The notes: a model not told the origin generated them from the sequence alone. A DNA stretch of 64,000 nt from Caballeronia zhejiangensis (GCF_000698575.1 NZ_JFHD01000022.1:1-64000), one strand, 5' to 3'; positions 1 through 16,870 are shown, numbered from the stretch's first letter. A program made the numbers and translations.

Positions 1-11
1 GAAAGCAAGCG

Positions 12-45
12 AAAGCCCCAACTCCAACGAGTTGGGGCTTTTTGC
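12..45 (+). terminator. Rho-independent terminator of an upstream transcript
   Basis: A 13-bp stem (12-24 with 29-41, core CCCCAACTC/GAGTTGGGG) with a CAAC loop runs into a T-rich tail. It closes a transcript that begins outside the window and insulates the tRNA promoter at 102-130. Confidence 0.8.
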
Positions 46-101
46 GTTTTTCGTCTCACCTATAAGTGAGAGCCTCGAATTTTTCGGGTCGTAAGAAACG
101 C

Positions 102-130
102 TTGACAACGGCGTGTTGTTACCCCATAAT
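102..130 (+). promoter_or_regulatory. Sigma-70 promoter of the tRNA-tuf1 transcript
   Basis: A perfect -35 TTGACA (102-107), a 17-base spacer and -10 CATAAT (125-130) lie 14 bases before tRNA-Tyr. Nothing comparable is visible before tuf1, so the three tRNAs and tuf1 are probably one transcript. The spacer carries a short inverted repeat (ACAAC 105-109, GTTGT 115-119). Confidence 0.75.
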
Positions 131-144
131 CGATAGTTCTCTGC

Positions 145-230
145 GGAGGGGTGCCCGAGTGGCTAAAGGGGGCAGACTGTAAATCTGTTGGCTTACGCCT
201 ACGTTGGTTCGAATCCAACCTCCTCCACCA
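145..230 (+). tRNA. tRNA-Tyr (anticodon GTA)
   Basis: 86 nt with a long variable arm as in class II tRNAs. The acceptor GGAGGGG pairs with the 3' CTCCTCC, followed by an encoded CCA. The T arm GTTGG/CCAAC encloses TTCGAAT, and the anticodon loop contains GTA. It is first in a Tyr-Gly-Thr tRNA set ahead of tuf, the arrangement also known before tufB in enterobacteria. Confidence 0.96.
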
Positions 231-260
231 GAATTCAAGCGGTAAGGGAATCCAACCCTC

Positions 261-334
261 GCGGGTGTAGCTCAATGGTAGAGCAGAAGCCTTCCAAGCT
301 TACGACGAGGGTTCGATTCCCTTCACCCGCTCCA
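261..334 (+). tRNA. tRNA-Gly (anticodon TCC)
   Basis: 74 nt with acceptor GCGGGTG pairing CACCCGC, encoded CCA, and TCC in the anticodon loop. It decodes GGA and GGG. It lies 30 bases after tRNA-Tyr, in the same presumed precursor. Confidence 0.96.
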
Positions 335-349
335 GTGTCGATTTGTAGT

Positions 350-424
<75 letters not shown>

Positions 425-486
425 GCTGTATCAGTCTAGTAAGTTGCGCGCGGCGCAAGGTGCGAAAATCCTGTTAGGAGTCGAAA

Positions 487-1677
487 ATGGCCAAAGGTAA
501 ATTCGAGCGGACCAAGCCGCACGTGAACGTGGGCACGATCGGTCACGTTGACCACGGCAAGACCACGCTGACGGCAGCGATCACGACGGTTCTCACGCAG
601 AAGTTCGGCGGCGAAGCGAAGGCGTACGACCAGATCGACGCAGCGCCGGAAGAAAAGGCACGCGGTATTACCATCAACACCGCGCACGTCGAGTACGAAA
701 CGGCTAACCGCCACTACGCACACGTCGACTGCCCGGGCCACGCCGACTACGTGAAGAACATGATCACGGGCGCCGCGCAGATGGACGGCGCAATCCTGGT
801 GTGTTCGGCTGCTGACGGCCCGATGCCGCAAACGCGTGAGCACATCCTGCTGGCCCGTCAGGTTGGCGTGCCGTACATCATCGTGTTCCTGAACAAGTGC
901 GACATGGTGGACGACGCCGAGCTGCTCGAGCTCGTCGAAATGGAAGTGCGCGAACTGCTGTCGAAGTACGACTTCCCGGGCGACGACACCCCGATCATCA
1001 AGGGTTCGGCCAAGCTGGCGCTGGAAGGCGACAAGGGCGAGCTGGGCGAAGTGGCGATCATGAACCTGGCCGACGCGCTGGATTCGTACATCCCGACGCC
1101 GGAGCGTGCAGTTGACGGCGCGTTCCTGATGCCGGTGGAAGACGTGTTCTCGATCTCGGGTCGCGGCACGGTGGTGACGGGTCGCGTCGAGCGCGGCATC
1201 GTCAAGGTCGGCGAGGAAATCGAGATCGTCGGTATCAAGCCGACGGTGAAGACGACCTGCACGGGCGTGGAAATGTTCCGCAAGCTGCTCGACCAAGGTC
1301 AGGCAGGCGACAACGTCGGTATCCTGCTGCGCGGCACGAAGCGTGAAGACGTGGAGCGCGGCCAGGTTCTGGCCAAGCCGGGTTCGATCACGCCGCACAC
1401 GCACTTTACGGCTGAAGTGTACGTGCTGAGCAAGGACGAAGGCGGCCGTCACACGCCGTTCTTCAACAACTACCGTCCGCAGTTTTACTTCCGTACGACG
1501 GACGTGACGGGCTCAATCGAGCTGCCGAAGGACAAGGAAATGGTGATGCCGGGCGACAACGTGTCGATCACGGTCAAGCTGATCGCTCCGATCGCCATGG
1601 AAGAAGGTCTGCGCTTCGCAATCCGCGAAGGCGGCCGTACCGTCGGCGCCGGTGTCGTGGCGAAGATTATCGAGTAA
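487..1677 (+). CDS. tuf: Elongation factor Tu, copy 1
   Basis: A 396-residue translational GTPase that carries aminoacyl-tRNA to the ribosomal A site. Visible motifs are the P-loop GHVDHGKT at residues 19-26, DCPGH near 81 and the base-specificity motif NKCD near 136, followed by the two beta-barrel domains. The ATG follows an AGGAG. The protein appears identical to the second copy at 19633-20823. About seven silent third-position differences were spotted between the two by eye, and similarity stops at the coding boundaries, which points to gene conversion. It is the last gene of the tRNA transcript. Confidence 0.99.
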   Translation: MAKGKFERTKPHVNVGTIGHVDHGKTTLTAAITTVLTQKFGGEAKAYDQIDAAPEEKARGITINTAHVEYETANRHYAHVDCPGHADYVKNMITGAAQMDGAILVCSAADGPMPQTREHILLARQVGVPYIIVFLNKCDMVDDAELLELVEMEVRELLSKYDFPGDDTPIIKGSAKLALEGDKGELGEVAIMNLADALDSYIPTPERAVDGAFLMPVEDVFSISGRGTVVTGRVERGIVKVGEEIEIVGIKPTVKTTCTGVEMFRKLLDQGQAGDNVGILLRGTKREDVERGQVLAKPGSITPHTHFTAEVYVLSKDEGGRHTPFFNNYRPQFYFRTTDVTGSIELPKDKEMVMPGDNVSITVKLIAPIAMEEGLRFAIREGGRTVGAGVVAKIIE

Positions 1678-1744
1678 GAGCCAGAAATCTTCTCGGTAGT
1701 TAGTGGTTTCGGGGTCGGCAATGTCCGTCGACCCCAAATGGTTT

Positions 1745-1820
1745 AGGGGTATAGCTCAACTGGCAGAGCGTCGGTCTCCAAAACCGAAGGTTGGGGGTTC
1801 GATTCCCTCTGCCCCTGCCA
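1745..1820 (+). tRNA. tRNA-Trp (anticodon CCA)
   Basis: 76 nt with acceptor AGGGGTA pairing TGCCCCT, discriminator G, encoded CCA, and CCA in the anticodon loop. It sits between tuf1 and secE, the usual place in beta- and gamma-proteobacteria, 35 bases before secE. A 7-bp stem GGGGTCG/CGACCCC (1711-1735) lies just upstream and may take part in processing. No clear promoter of its own was found. Confidence 0.95.
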
Positions 1821-1855
1821 AAATTCTCGCGCCAAGTGGCGCTGTTTAAGGTGTT

Positions 1856-2236
1856 ATGGCGAATCCTTCCGTCGAAACTGTAAATACTTCCGGCGACAAG
1901 TTGATGTTGGTGGCGGGCGTATTGTTGGTCTTGGCCGGGTTCGTTGGATTCTTCTGGCTCTCGGGCCAAGAATGGTACGTCCGCGGCGCAGCGCTTGCTG
2001 TTGGTGTCATCGCGGGTGTCGCAGTCGGTCTGCTCTCTGCGCCGGGCAAGGGTTTCATCGCTTTTGCCAAAGACTCGTACAAGGAAGTCCGCAAGGTTGT
2101 CTGGCCGACTCGCAAAGAGGCCACGCAAACGACCCTGGTGGTCTTCGCGTTTGTTCTGATCATGGCCATCTTCCTTTGGCTTAGCGATAAGTCGATCGAA
2201 TGGGTGATTTTCTCGGCGATTCTGGGTTGGAAATGA
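1856..2236 (+). CDS. secE: Preprotein translocase subunit SecE
   Basis: A 126-residue inner-membrane protein that clamps SecY in the SecYEG translocon. It shows three hydrophobic segments (about 18-38, 42-60 and 95-115), as in the longer proteobacterial SecE. The conserved amphipathic stretch KEVRKVVWPTRKE precedes the last segment and is the family signature. It stops one base before nusG begins, so the two are coupled. SecY is in this window at 30662. Confidence 0.96.
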   Translation: MANPSVETVNTSGDKLMLVAGVLLVLAGFVGFFWLSGQEWYVRGAALAVGVIAGVAVGLLSAPGKGFIAFAKDSYKEVRKVVWPTRKEATQTTLVVFAFVLIMAIFLWLSDKSIEWVIFSAILGWK

Positions 2237-2237
2237 T

Positions 2238-2795
2238 ATGAGCGATACTCCGACATCCCCGAGTGGAAAGCGTTGGTATGTGGTGCACGCCTACTCCGGC
2301 ATGGAGAAGAGCGTGCAACGTGCGCTTCAGGAGCGCATCGAGCGCGCAGGCATGCAAAATCAATTCGGTCAGATTCTTGTCCCGACCGAAGAAGTTGTTG
2401 AAGTAAAGGGCGGCCACAAATCGGTCACCGAGCGTCGTTTCTTCCCGGGTTACGTCCTGGTCGAAATGGAAATGACGGACGAAACGTGGCATCTGGTCAA
2501 GAACACGGCCAAAGTAACCGGTTTCGTTGGTGGTGCGCGCAATCGCCCGAGTCCCATCTCGCCACGTGAAGTCGAAAAGATCATGTCGCAGATGCAGGAA
2601 GGCGTCGAGAAGCCGCGGCCGAAGACGCTCTTCGAAGTCGGCGAGATGGTCCGCGTGAAGGAAGGTCCGTTCACCGACTTCAATGGCAACGTCGAAGAAG
2701 TGAATTACGAAAAGTCCCGAGTGCGTGTTTCTGTCACGATTTTCGGGCGTTCGACGCCGGTCGAACTCGAGTTCGGTCAGGTCGAGAAGCTTTAA
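2238..2795 (+). CDS. nusG: Transcription termination/antitermination factor NusG
   Basis: 185 residues. The N-terminal NGN domain (about 9-115, starting KRWYVVHAYSGMEKSV) binds the RNA polymerase clamp. The C-terminal KOW domain (about 130-165, with VGEMVRVKEGPFTDFNG) contacts Rho or ribosomal protein S10. The secE-nusG order is near universal in proteobacteria. S10 (20969) and the polymerase subunits it works with are in the same window. Confidence 0.98.
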   Translation: MSDTPTSPSGKRWYVVHAYSGMEKSVQRALQERIERAGMQNQFGQILVPTEEVVEVKGGHKSVTERRFFPGYVLVEMEMTDETWHLVKNTAKVTGFVGGARNRPSPISPREVEKIMSQMQEGVEKPRPKTLFEVGEMVRVKEGPFTDFNGNVEEVNYEKSRVRVSVTIFGRSTPVELEFGQVEKL

Positions 2796-2803
2796 TCGAA
2801 TAC

Positions 2804-2834
2804 ATCGCGCGTGGCTTTCGGGCCATCGCGCGAT
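2804..2834 (+). other. Stem-loop in the nusG-rplK spacer
   Basis: ATCGCGCG plus TGGC (2804-2815) pairs with GCCA plus CGCGCGAT (2822-2834), with one bulged T and a 6-base loop. There is no T-tract, so it is not a standard terminator. It could be an attenuating or processing element for the rplK transcript. No convincing promoter was found in the rest of this 147-base spacer. Confidence 0.45.
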
Positions 2835-2942
2835 TCGCGCTTACGGTCCGCGTCATGGCCGTTGAGGAGCGTCAGTAGTCGGCAACGTCGAACGCGCGCT
2901 ATCACTCACCGAACGCTCACGCGTTCAGCAGAGGTTTTCAAC

Positions 2943-3374
2943 ATGGCAAAGAAAATCATCGGCTTTATCAAGCTGCAGATTCCTGCAGGTAAAGCCAACC
3001 CGTCGCCGCCGGTCGGTCCGGCACTGGGCCAGCGTGGCCTGAACATCATGGAGTTCTGCAAGGCGTTCAACGCGCAGACTCAGGGTATGGAGCCGGGTCT
3101 GCCGGTGCCGGTCGTCATTACGGCATTCGCGGACAAGAGCTTCACCTTCATCATGAAGACGCCGCCGGCTACCGTTCTGATCAAGAAGGCGGCCGCAGTG
3201 CAGAAGGGTTCGAGCAAGCCGCACACCGACAAGGTCGGCAACATCACCCGCGCTCAAGCGGAAGAAATCGCGAAGACCAAGATGCCGGATCTTACGGCAG
3301 CTGATCTGGATGCAGCCGTGCGTACGATCGCCGGCAGCGCGCGTTCGATGGGCATCACTGTGGAGGGCGTGTAA
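2943..3374 (+). CDS. rplK: 50S ribosomal protein L11
   Basis: 143 residues. It binds 23S rRNA in the GTPase-associated centre, the thiostrepton site. The N-terminal PPVGPALGQRG motif (about 21-31) is the proline-rich hallmark, and the C-terminal RNA-binding domain ends TVEGV. The open frame extends upstream to 2811, but the ATG at 2943 starts the conserved MAKKIIGFIKLQ and follows an AGAGG. Its stop abuts the rplA ATG directly. Confidence 0.97.
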   Translation: MAKKIIGFIKLQIPAGKANPSPPVGPALGQRGLNIMEFCKAFNAQTQGMEPGLPVPVVITAFADKSFTFIMKTPPATVLIKKAAAVQKGSSKPHTDKVGNITRAQAEEIAKTKMPDLTAADLDAAVRTIAGSARSMGITVEGV

Positions 3375-4073
3375 ATGGCTAAGCTTTCTAAGCGCCTTCA
3401 GGCATTTGCGAACAAGGTTGATCGTCAGAAGCTGTACGCGATCGACGACGCGCTGGCTCTCGTGAAGGAATGCGCGAGCGCCAAGTTCGACGAGTCGATC
3501 GACGTTGCAGTGCAGCTCGGCATCGACGCGAAGAAGTCGGATCAGGTGGTTCGCGGCTCCGTGGTTCTGCCGGCTGGTACCGGCAAGTCGGTTCGCGTCG
3601 CAGTGTTCGCGCAAGGCGACAAGGCTGAACAGGCTCGCGCAGCTGGCGCAGACGTGGTCGGCATGGAAGACCTGGCCGAGCAAGTCAAGGCCGGCAATCT
3701 GAATTTCGACGTCGTGATCGCTTCGCCGGACACGATGCGTGTCGTCGGTACGCTGGGTCAGATCCTCGGTCCGCGTGGTCTGATGCCGAACCCGAAGGTC
3801 GGTACGGTTACGCCGGACGTCGCTCAAGCGGTCAAGAACGCGAAGGCGGGTCAGGTTCAGTTCCGCGTCGACAAGGCCGGTATCATCCACGGCACGATCG
3901 GTCGCGCATCGTTCGAGCCGGCATCGCTGCGTCAGAACCTGTCGGCGCTGATCGAAGCGCTGCAAAAGGCGAAGCCGGCGACCAGCAAGGGCGTGTACCT
4001 GCGCAAGATCGCGGTGTCGAGCACGATGGGTGTCGGCGTTCGCGTGGATCAAGCCACGCTGGCGCAACAGTAA
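3375..4073 (+). CDS. rplA: 50S ribosomal protein L1
   Basis: 232 residues. It forms the mobile L1 stalk at the E site and in many bacteria represses its own L11-L1 mRNA. The family segments around residues 68-75 (GTGKSVRV) and GPRGLMPNPKVGTVT near 130-145 are clear. It has no gap from rplK (TAA then ATG), so translation is coupled. A 303-base structured leader separates it from rplJ. Confidence 0.98.
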   Translation: MAKLSKRLQAFANKVDRQKLYAIDDALALVKECASAKFDESIDVAVQLGIDAKKSDQVVRGSVVLPAGTGKSVRVAVFAQGDKAEQARAAGADVVGMEDLAEQVKAGNLNFDVVIASPDTMRVVGTLGQILGPRGLMPNPKVGTVTPDVAQAVKNAKAGQVQFRVDKAGIIHGTIGRASFEPASLRQNLSALIEALQKAKPATSKGVYLRKIAVSSTMGVGVRVDQATLAQQ

Positions 4074-4376
4074 GAATTTCGAGCGCGGTCAGATGACCGC
4101 GCTTCATATGGGCTTTGGGCGGTTGCAAGATTGCAGTTTCGATTGAGCAACCGGTTGTCAAAGACCGTTGGTGGCGGTGCAGCAGGCAGGCATTGCCTTA
4201 ATTCAAGCCAACGCAGATGGCGAACCCGAAACAGTTTTGCAGTGGTTGAAATCGGTTATCGAGCGTCGTGAGACGTCTCACCAATCGATCGAAATACTCC
4301 TAACAGTCGGACGCCGTTGTTGAACGTGGTGCATGAGGGTAGTTCGCCCGAGTGCATCGAATCTGGAGGTTTAACC
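4074..4376 (+). promoter_or_regulatory. rplA-rplJ spacer: probable L10 leader
   Basis: A 303-base gap with no gene. A perfect 9-bp hairpin (GCGCGGTCA 4083-4091, TGACCGCGC 4094-4102) sits just after rplA. It has no T-tract, so it may be an attenuator or processing site. The rest is a long leader for the rplJ mRNA. In E. coli the matching leader binds the L10-L12 complex for translational feedback. That role is inferred here from position only, and the binding fold was not modelled. Confidence 0.5.
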
Positions 4377-4874
4377 GTGCCACTGAACAAAGAAGATAAG
4401 CAGGCAGTCGTCGCTGAAGTCGCCGCGCAAGTCGCGAAGGCTCAGACGATGGTGCTCGCTGAGTATCGTGGGATCACGGTTGGCGATCTGACCAAGCTGC
4501 GCGCGAAAGCGCGTGAGCAACAGGTGTATCTGCGCGTGTTGAAGAACACGCTGGCGCGTCGCGCCGTCGAAGGTACGCCGTTCGCTCCGCTGGCTGAGCA
4601 GATGACCGGTCCTCTGATCTACGGCATCTCGGAAGATGCCATTGCCGCTGCAAAGGTCGTCAACGACTTCGGCAAGAGCAATGACAAGTTGATCATCAAG
4701 GCTGGTTCCTACGAAGGCAACGTGATGGACAAGGCAGGCGTGCAAGCGCTGGCCAACATCCCGAGCCGCGAAGAACTGCTCTCCAAGTTGCTGTTCGTCA
4801 TGCAGGCACCTGTTTCCGGCTTTGCGCGCGCTCTGGCCGCGCTGGCTGAAAAGAAGCAGGGCGAAGCTGCGTAA
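4377..4874 (+). CDS. rplJ: 50S ribosomal protein L10
   Basis: 165 residues from a GTG start. L10 anchors the L12 dimers to 23S rRNA to form the stalk that recruits translational GTPases. The GTG at 4377 starts the conserved MPLNKEDKQAVVAEV and follows CTGGAGG at a good distance. An upstream ATG-extended frame from 4317 would add 20 unconserved residues and ignore this site. The C-terminal helix that binds L12 follows ANIPSREELL. rplL follows 83 bases later. Confidence 0.96.
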   Translation: MPLNKEDKQAVVAEVAAQVAKAQTMVLAEYRGITVGDLTKLRAKAREQQVYLRVLKNTLARRAVEGTPFAPLAEQMTGPLIYGISEDAIAAAKVVNDFGKSNDKLIIKAGSYEGNVMDKAGVQALANIPSREELLSKLLFVMQAPVSGFARALAALAEKKQGEAA

Positions 4875-4957
4875 CGACCGCGCTTGGGCGCTAGTCGCTT
4901 AAGTTAGGCAAAGCTAGATCGCTAGCTCGATCCGAATTCAATCTAGGAGTATTTCAC

Positions 4958-5335
4958 ATGGCAATCGCAAAAGAAGACATCCTCGAAGCCGTTGGCTCGA
5001 TGTCGGTGCTGGAACTGAACGAGCTGGTCAAGGCGTTCGAAGAGAAGTTTGGCGTGTCGGCTGCTGCTGTCGCAGTTGCTGGCCCCGCAGGTGCCGGTGG
5101 CGCCGCTGCTGCTGCTGAAGAGCAGACGGAGTTCACCGTGAACCTGCTCGAAGCAGGCGCGAACAAGGTTTCCGTCATTAAGGCTGTTCGTGAACTGACG
5201 GGTCTCGGCCTGAAGGAAGCGAAGGATCTGGTTGACGGCGCACCGAAGCCCATCAAGGAAGCGGTGCCCAAGGCTGCTGCTGAAGAAGCCAAGAAGAAGC
5301 TGGAAGACGCTGGCGCGAAGGCTGAAATCAAGTAA
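4958..5335 (+). CDS. rplL: 50S ribosomal protein L7/L12
   Basis: 125 residues, acidic, present in several copies per ribosome. An N-terminal dimerisation helix (about 1-35) is joined by an Ala/Gly-rich hinge (about 36-57) to the C-terminal factor-binding domain with GLGLKEAKDLVDGAPK. The ATG follows TAGGAG. A terminator lies 20 bases after the stop, as expected for partial attenuation before rpoB. Confidence 0.98.
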   Translation: MAIAKEDILEAVGSMSVLELNELVKAFEEKFGVSAAAVAVAGPAGAGGAAAAAEEQTEFTVNLLEAGANKVSVIKAVRELTGLGLKEAKDLVDGAPKPIKEAVPKAAAEEAKKKLEDAGAKAEIK

Positions 5336-5355
5336 GTTTCATTGCGCTATGCGAA

Positions 5356-5385
5356 GGCTGGCGGTTTTTCACCGCCGGCCTTTTT
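5356..5385 (+). terminator. rplL-rpoB intergenic terminator/attenuator
   Basis: A 10-bp stem (GGCTGGCGGT 5356-5365, ACCGCCGGCC 5371-5380, with one G-T pair) and a TTTTC loop are followed by five Ts. In other bacteria a leaky terminator here lowers rpoBC expression relative to rplL. The same role is likely, because no convincing rpoB promoter was recognised downstream. Confidence 0.8.
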
Positions 5386-5703
5386 GTGCTTTGTGGGGAC
5401 GCAGTTTGTATGCTGGTCAGCAAGCATAAATGTCTCCACAGAAGCCAAAGATAACGGTCGGAGCCGCAGAATTTTCCGATTGTTCTCTTTGTCTTCTGAA
5501 GCGACTGCAGAAGGCAAGTTTGGTCGGGTAGCGGGAAACACAGGCATCCGCTGCCGTCAGCCAGCGGTTGGTAGCGGCCAACCACCAAGCTTCTAGATTC
5601 GCGCGCCCTCCCCGGACAGTTGCGCGGGTCTCAGTCGGTGAACACCGGGCTGTGGCATCGAGGTATCCCGCCTCGGTAACGCCCGCCGTGATTCGGAGAT
5701 CGT
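5386..5703 (+). promoter_or_regulatory. Structured rpoB leader with a long hairpin
   Basis: No gene is present. A long two-part hairpin follows the terminator: outer stem TGTGGGGAC (5392-5400) with GTCTCCACA (5432-5440), and inner stem TATGCT (5409-5414) with AGCATA (5423-5428). In E. coli the rplL-rpoB spacer holds an RNase III processing hairpin, and this could be its counterpart. The remaining 260 bases are GC-rich with small repeats and no recognised promoter. Confidence 0.5.
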
Positions 5704-9810
<4,107 letters not shown>

Positions 9811-9831
9811 TCGGACTACGGAGAGAAAGCA

Positions 9832-14073
<4,242 letters not shown>

Positions 14074-14098
14074 GCGTCTCTCGCTAGTAGCATCGATG

Positions 14099-14131
14099 AA
14101 CCGCTCAGCTTCGGCTGGGCGGTTTTTTTTT
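14099..14131 (+). terminator. Rho-independent terminator of rpoBC
   Basis: An 11-bp stem (14099-14109 with 14114-14124, core CCGCTCAGC/GCTGGGCGG) has a stable TTCG tetraloop and about nine Ts. It is one of the strongest terminators in the window and separates rpoC from recQ. Confidence 0.93.
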
Positions 14132-14240
14132 CGTCTGCACGTTTCGCTGCCGGCATCGTCCGAATGGCTAACGCCGGTTTCACGCGCTAATGCGTTGGTA
14201 GAATTCGTTATCTCCCACGTCGCAGTGCGCGCTTTTCCAC

Positions 14241-16088
14241 ATGTCCCGGTCGCTCGAAATACTCAACGAAATCTTCGGCTATCCCGCATTTCGCGGACAA
14301 CAGGCGGAGATCGTCGAGCATGTCGCGAACGGCGGCGATTCCCTCGTGCTGATGCCCACCGGCGGCGGCAAGTCGCTGTGCTATCAGATACCGTCGCTGG
14401 TACGGCGCGAGGCGGGTTTCGGGGCGGGCATCGTCGTGTCGCCTCTCATCGCGTTGATGCAGGATCAGGTCGCCGCGCTGACCGAGGTGGGCGTGCGCGC
14501 CGCGTATCTCAATTCCACGTTGTCCGGCGCCGAAGCAGCCGCGACCGAGCGCGCCCTGCGCAACGGCGAGATCGACTTGCTGTATGTCGCGCCTGAACGC
14601 CTGATGACACCGCGTTTTCTCGATCTCCTCGACAGCGCGCCGGTCGGTCTTTTCGCGATCGACGAGGCACATTGCGTTTCGCAATGGGGGCACGATTTCC
14701 GCCCTGAATACATTCAGCTTTCCGTGCTGCATGAGCGGTTTCCCGATGTGCCGCGCATCGCGCTCACCGCGACCGCCGATGCGATCACGCGCGACGAAAT
14801 CGTGCATCGCCTCGCGCTCGACGACGCGCGCATCTTCGTTTCGAGCTTCGATCGGCCGAACATTCGTTATCGGATCGTCGAGAAGGACAATGCGCGCTCG
14901 CAGCTGCTCGATTTCATCCGCGCGGAGCATACGAACAAGGACGGCACCACCGATGCGGGCGTCGTCTATTGTCTGTCGCGCCGCAAAGTCGAGGAAACCG
15001 CAGACTGGCTGAAGGGCCAGGGCATCCGCGCGTTGCCGTATCACGCGGGCATGGAGTTCGAGACGCGCCAGAAGCATCAGGAGATGTTCCAGCGCGAGGA
15101 AGGCATCGTCATGTGCGCGACCATCGCGTTCGGCATGGGCATCGACAAGCCGGACGTGCGCTTCGTCGCGCATCTGGACTTGCCGAAGAGCGTCGAGGGC
15201 TACTACCAGGAAACCGGACGCGCGGGCCGCGACGGCTTGCCGGCGAACGCGTGGATGGCTTACGGATTGGGCGACGTCGTGCAGCAGCGGAAGATGATCG
15301 ACGAATCCGACGCCGACGACGCCCACAAGCGGGTGCAGACCGGCAAGCTCGATGCACTGCTTGGACTTTGCGAGGCGGCCACGTGCCGCCGCGTGCGTTT
15401 GCTCGCGTACTTCGGCGAGACGAGCACGCCGTGCGGCAATTGCGATACGTGCATCGAGCCGCCCGCGTCCTTCGATGCCACTCGCGAGGCGCAGATGGCG
15501 CTGTCGTGCGTGTATCGCGCACAGCGGGCGAGTGGATTCCATTTCGGTGCCGGGCACCTGATCGACATTCTGCGCGGCACGCGCAGCGAAAAGGTCCTGC
15601 AACGCGGCCACGAGAAAATTTCGACGTTTGGCGTCGGCGCGGCGCTGTCCGAGCCCGAGTGGCGCGCAGTGTTCCGGCAATTGGTGGCGTTCGGCTATCT
15701 CGCAGTCGATCACGACGGCTTCGGCGCGCTCGTTCTGACGGATGCCAGCAAGCCAGTACTCAAGGGCGAAGAGCGCGTCACGCTGCGCAAATACGTGAAG
15801 CCGACGCGCGCGCGGCAGTCGTCGAGCCGCACGGGCGAACGCGCGGATCCGACCGCTGGCATGTCACCGCGCGAGAAGTCGCGCTGGGAGCGCTTGCGGA
15901 CCTGGCGCGCGGAAACCGCAAAGAGCGACGGCGTGCCCGCCTACGTCATCTTCCACGACGCGACGCTCGCCGAAATCGCGCGCAGCGACCCCGATACGAT
16001 CGACGACTTGCGCCATATTCCCGGCATCGGCGTGCGCAAACTGGAGCGTTTCGGCGACGAACTGCTCGACGTCGTCGGTTCGGATTGA
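14241..16088 (+). CDS. recQ: ATP-dependent DNA helicase RecQ
   Basis: 615 residues, a superfamily 2 3'-5' helicase for recombination and fork repair. Walker A TGGGKS is at 40-45 and IDEAHCVSQWGHDFRPEY near 139-156 gives the DEAH box and the RecQ aromatic loop. The RQC zinc site is seen as CRRVRLLAYFGE followed by CGNCDTC near 385-405, and a C-terminal HRDC domain (about 525-615) ends in the helix-hairpin segment IPGIGVRKLERFGDELL. It is a single gene between the rpoBC terminator and the str operon promoter. Confidence 0.97.
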   Translation: MSRSLEILNEIFGYPAFRGQQAEIVEHVANGGDSLVLMPTGGGKSLCYQIPSLVRREAGFGAGIVVSPLIALMQDQVAALTEVGVRAAYLNSTLSGAEAAATERALRNGEIDLLYVAPERLMTPRFLDLLDSAPVGLFAIDEAHCVSQWGHDFRPEYIQLSVLHERFPDVPRIALTATADAITRDEIVHRLALDDARIFVSSFDRPNIRYRIVEKDNARSQLLDFIRAEHTNKDGTTDAGVVYCLSRRKVEETADWLKGQGIRALPYHAGMEFETRQKHQEMFQREEGIVMCATIAFGMGIDKPDVRFVAHLDLPKSVEGYYQETGRAGRDGLPANAWMAYGLGDVVQQRKMIDESDADDAHKRVQTGKLDALLGLCEAATCRRVRLLAYFGETSTPCGNCDTCIEPPASFDATREAQMALSCVYRAQRASGFHFGAGHLIDILRGTRSEKVLQRGHEKISTFGVGAALSEPEWRAVFRQLVAFGYLAVDHDGFGALVLTDASKPVLKGEERVTLRKYVKPTRARQSSSRTGERADPTAGMSPREKSRWERLRTWRAETAKSDGVPAYVIFHDATLAEIARSDPDTIDDLRHIPGIGVRKLERFGDELLDVVGSD

Positions 16089-16128
16089 GATTCGTCGCTC
16101 GAAAATCCATCGAAATCGTCGCAACGTA

Positions 16129-16158
16129 TTGACCCGATTGCGATTTTCAGAATATCAT
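16129..16158 (+). promoter_or_regulatory. Promoter of the str operon (rpsL-rpsG-fusA-tuf2)
   Basis: A -35 TTGACC (16129-16134), an 18-base spacer and -10 TATCAT (16153-16158) lie 148 bases before rpsL, giving a leader of about 140 bases. The -10 lies in the right half of an imperfect dyad (GATTTTC/GAATATC), a weaker echo of the palindromic promoters at 21329, 26293 and 35129. Confidence 0.65.
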
Positions 16159-16306
16159 GCTTGGTTCTCGTCATTGGTCCGTCTTCGGATCTGGCCTAGT
16201 GCCGGATGCGAAGCGCGGGAATCGTCGGCGAGATCGCTAAACACGCAATTCTTTTCGCTTTGCCCGATCGAATTGCGTGGATTTTGTTCATTTTTAGGAT
16301 TAGACA

Positions 16307-16687
16307 ATGCCAACCATCAATCAACTGGTTCGCAAAGGCCGCGCGTCGGAAACGACGAAGAGCAAGTCGCCGGCCCTGCAGGACTGCCCGCAGCGTCGCG
16401 GCGTGTGCACCCGCGTGTACACGACGACGCCGAAGAAGCCGAACTCGGCACTCCGTAAGGTCGCCAAGGTTCGCCTGACCAACGGCTTTGAAGTCATTTC
16501 GTACATCGGCGGTGAAGGCCACAACCTGCAAGAGCACTCGGTAGTGCTGATCCGCGGCGGCCGTGTGAAGGACTTGCCGGGTGTGCGTTACCACATGGTT
16601 CGCGGCTCGCTGGATACCCAGGGCGTCAAGGACCGTAAGCAAGCTCGCTCGAAGTACGGTGCGAAGCGCGCTAAGGCTGGCAAGTAA
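16307..16687 (+). CDS. rpsL: 30S ribosomal protein S12
   Basis: 126 residues. It sits at the decoding centre and governs accuracy. The two streptomycin-resistance loops PKKPNSALRKVAKV (Lys43 region) and GGRVKDLPGVRYH (Lys88 region) are both wild type. It is the first gene of the str operon and has an AGGATT-type ribosome site. rpsG follows after 183 bases, an unusually long gap for this operon. Confidence 0.99.
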   Translation: MPTINQLVRKGRASETTKSKSPALQDCPQRRGVCTRVYTTTPKKPNSALRKVAKVRLTNGFEVISYIGGEGHNLQEHSVVLIRGGRVKDLPGVRYHMVRGSLDTQGVKDRKQARSKYGAKRAKAGK

Positions 16688-16870
16688 GTCGCCGGTCGGA
16701 AGTAACGAATCAAGGTCGCCGCAAGGCGGTAAAGGCGGTGGTGCCGGAAGTGCCGGTGCTATCGAGTAAGTGGTCACCCGGCCAAGCTGGTTTAGTCGAA
16801 TAGATGGATCGGGTTAGTTGGTGGCCGCGGAGCGGGGAATCGCTCCAACTGAAAAAGTAAAGGAAGAATC

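Noticed and set aside
436..1452. Long open frame antisense to tuf1, and similar ones opposite rpoB, rpoC and fusA (over 1300 codons in two cases)
   Set aside because: These are a known side effect of GC-rich codon bias in highly expressed genes. Their translations are rich in Arg, His and Val-Asp repeats, show no family resemblance and lie entirely opposite essential genes.
14969..16132. 387-codon open frame inside recQ in another phase
   Set aside because: Arg-rich composition with no recognisable domain. RecQ itself is complete with all motifs, so this is a shadow frame.
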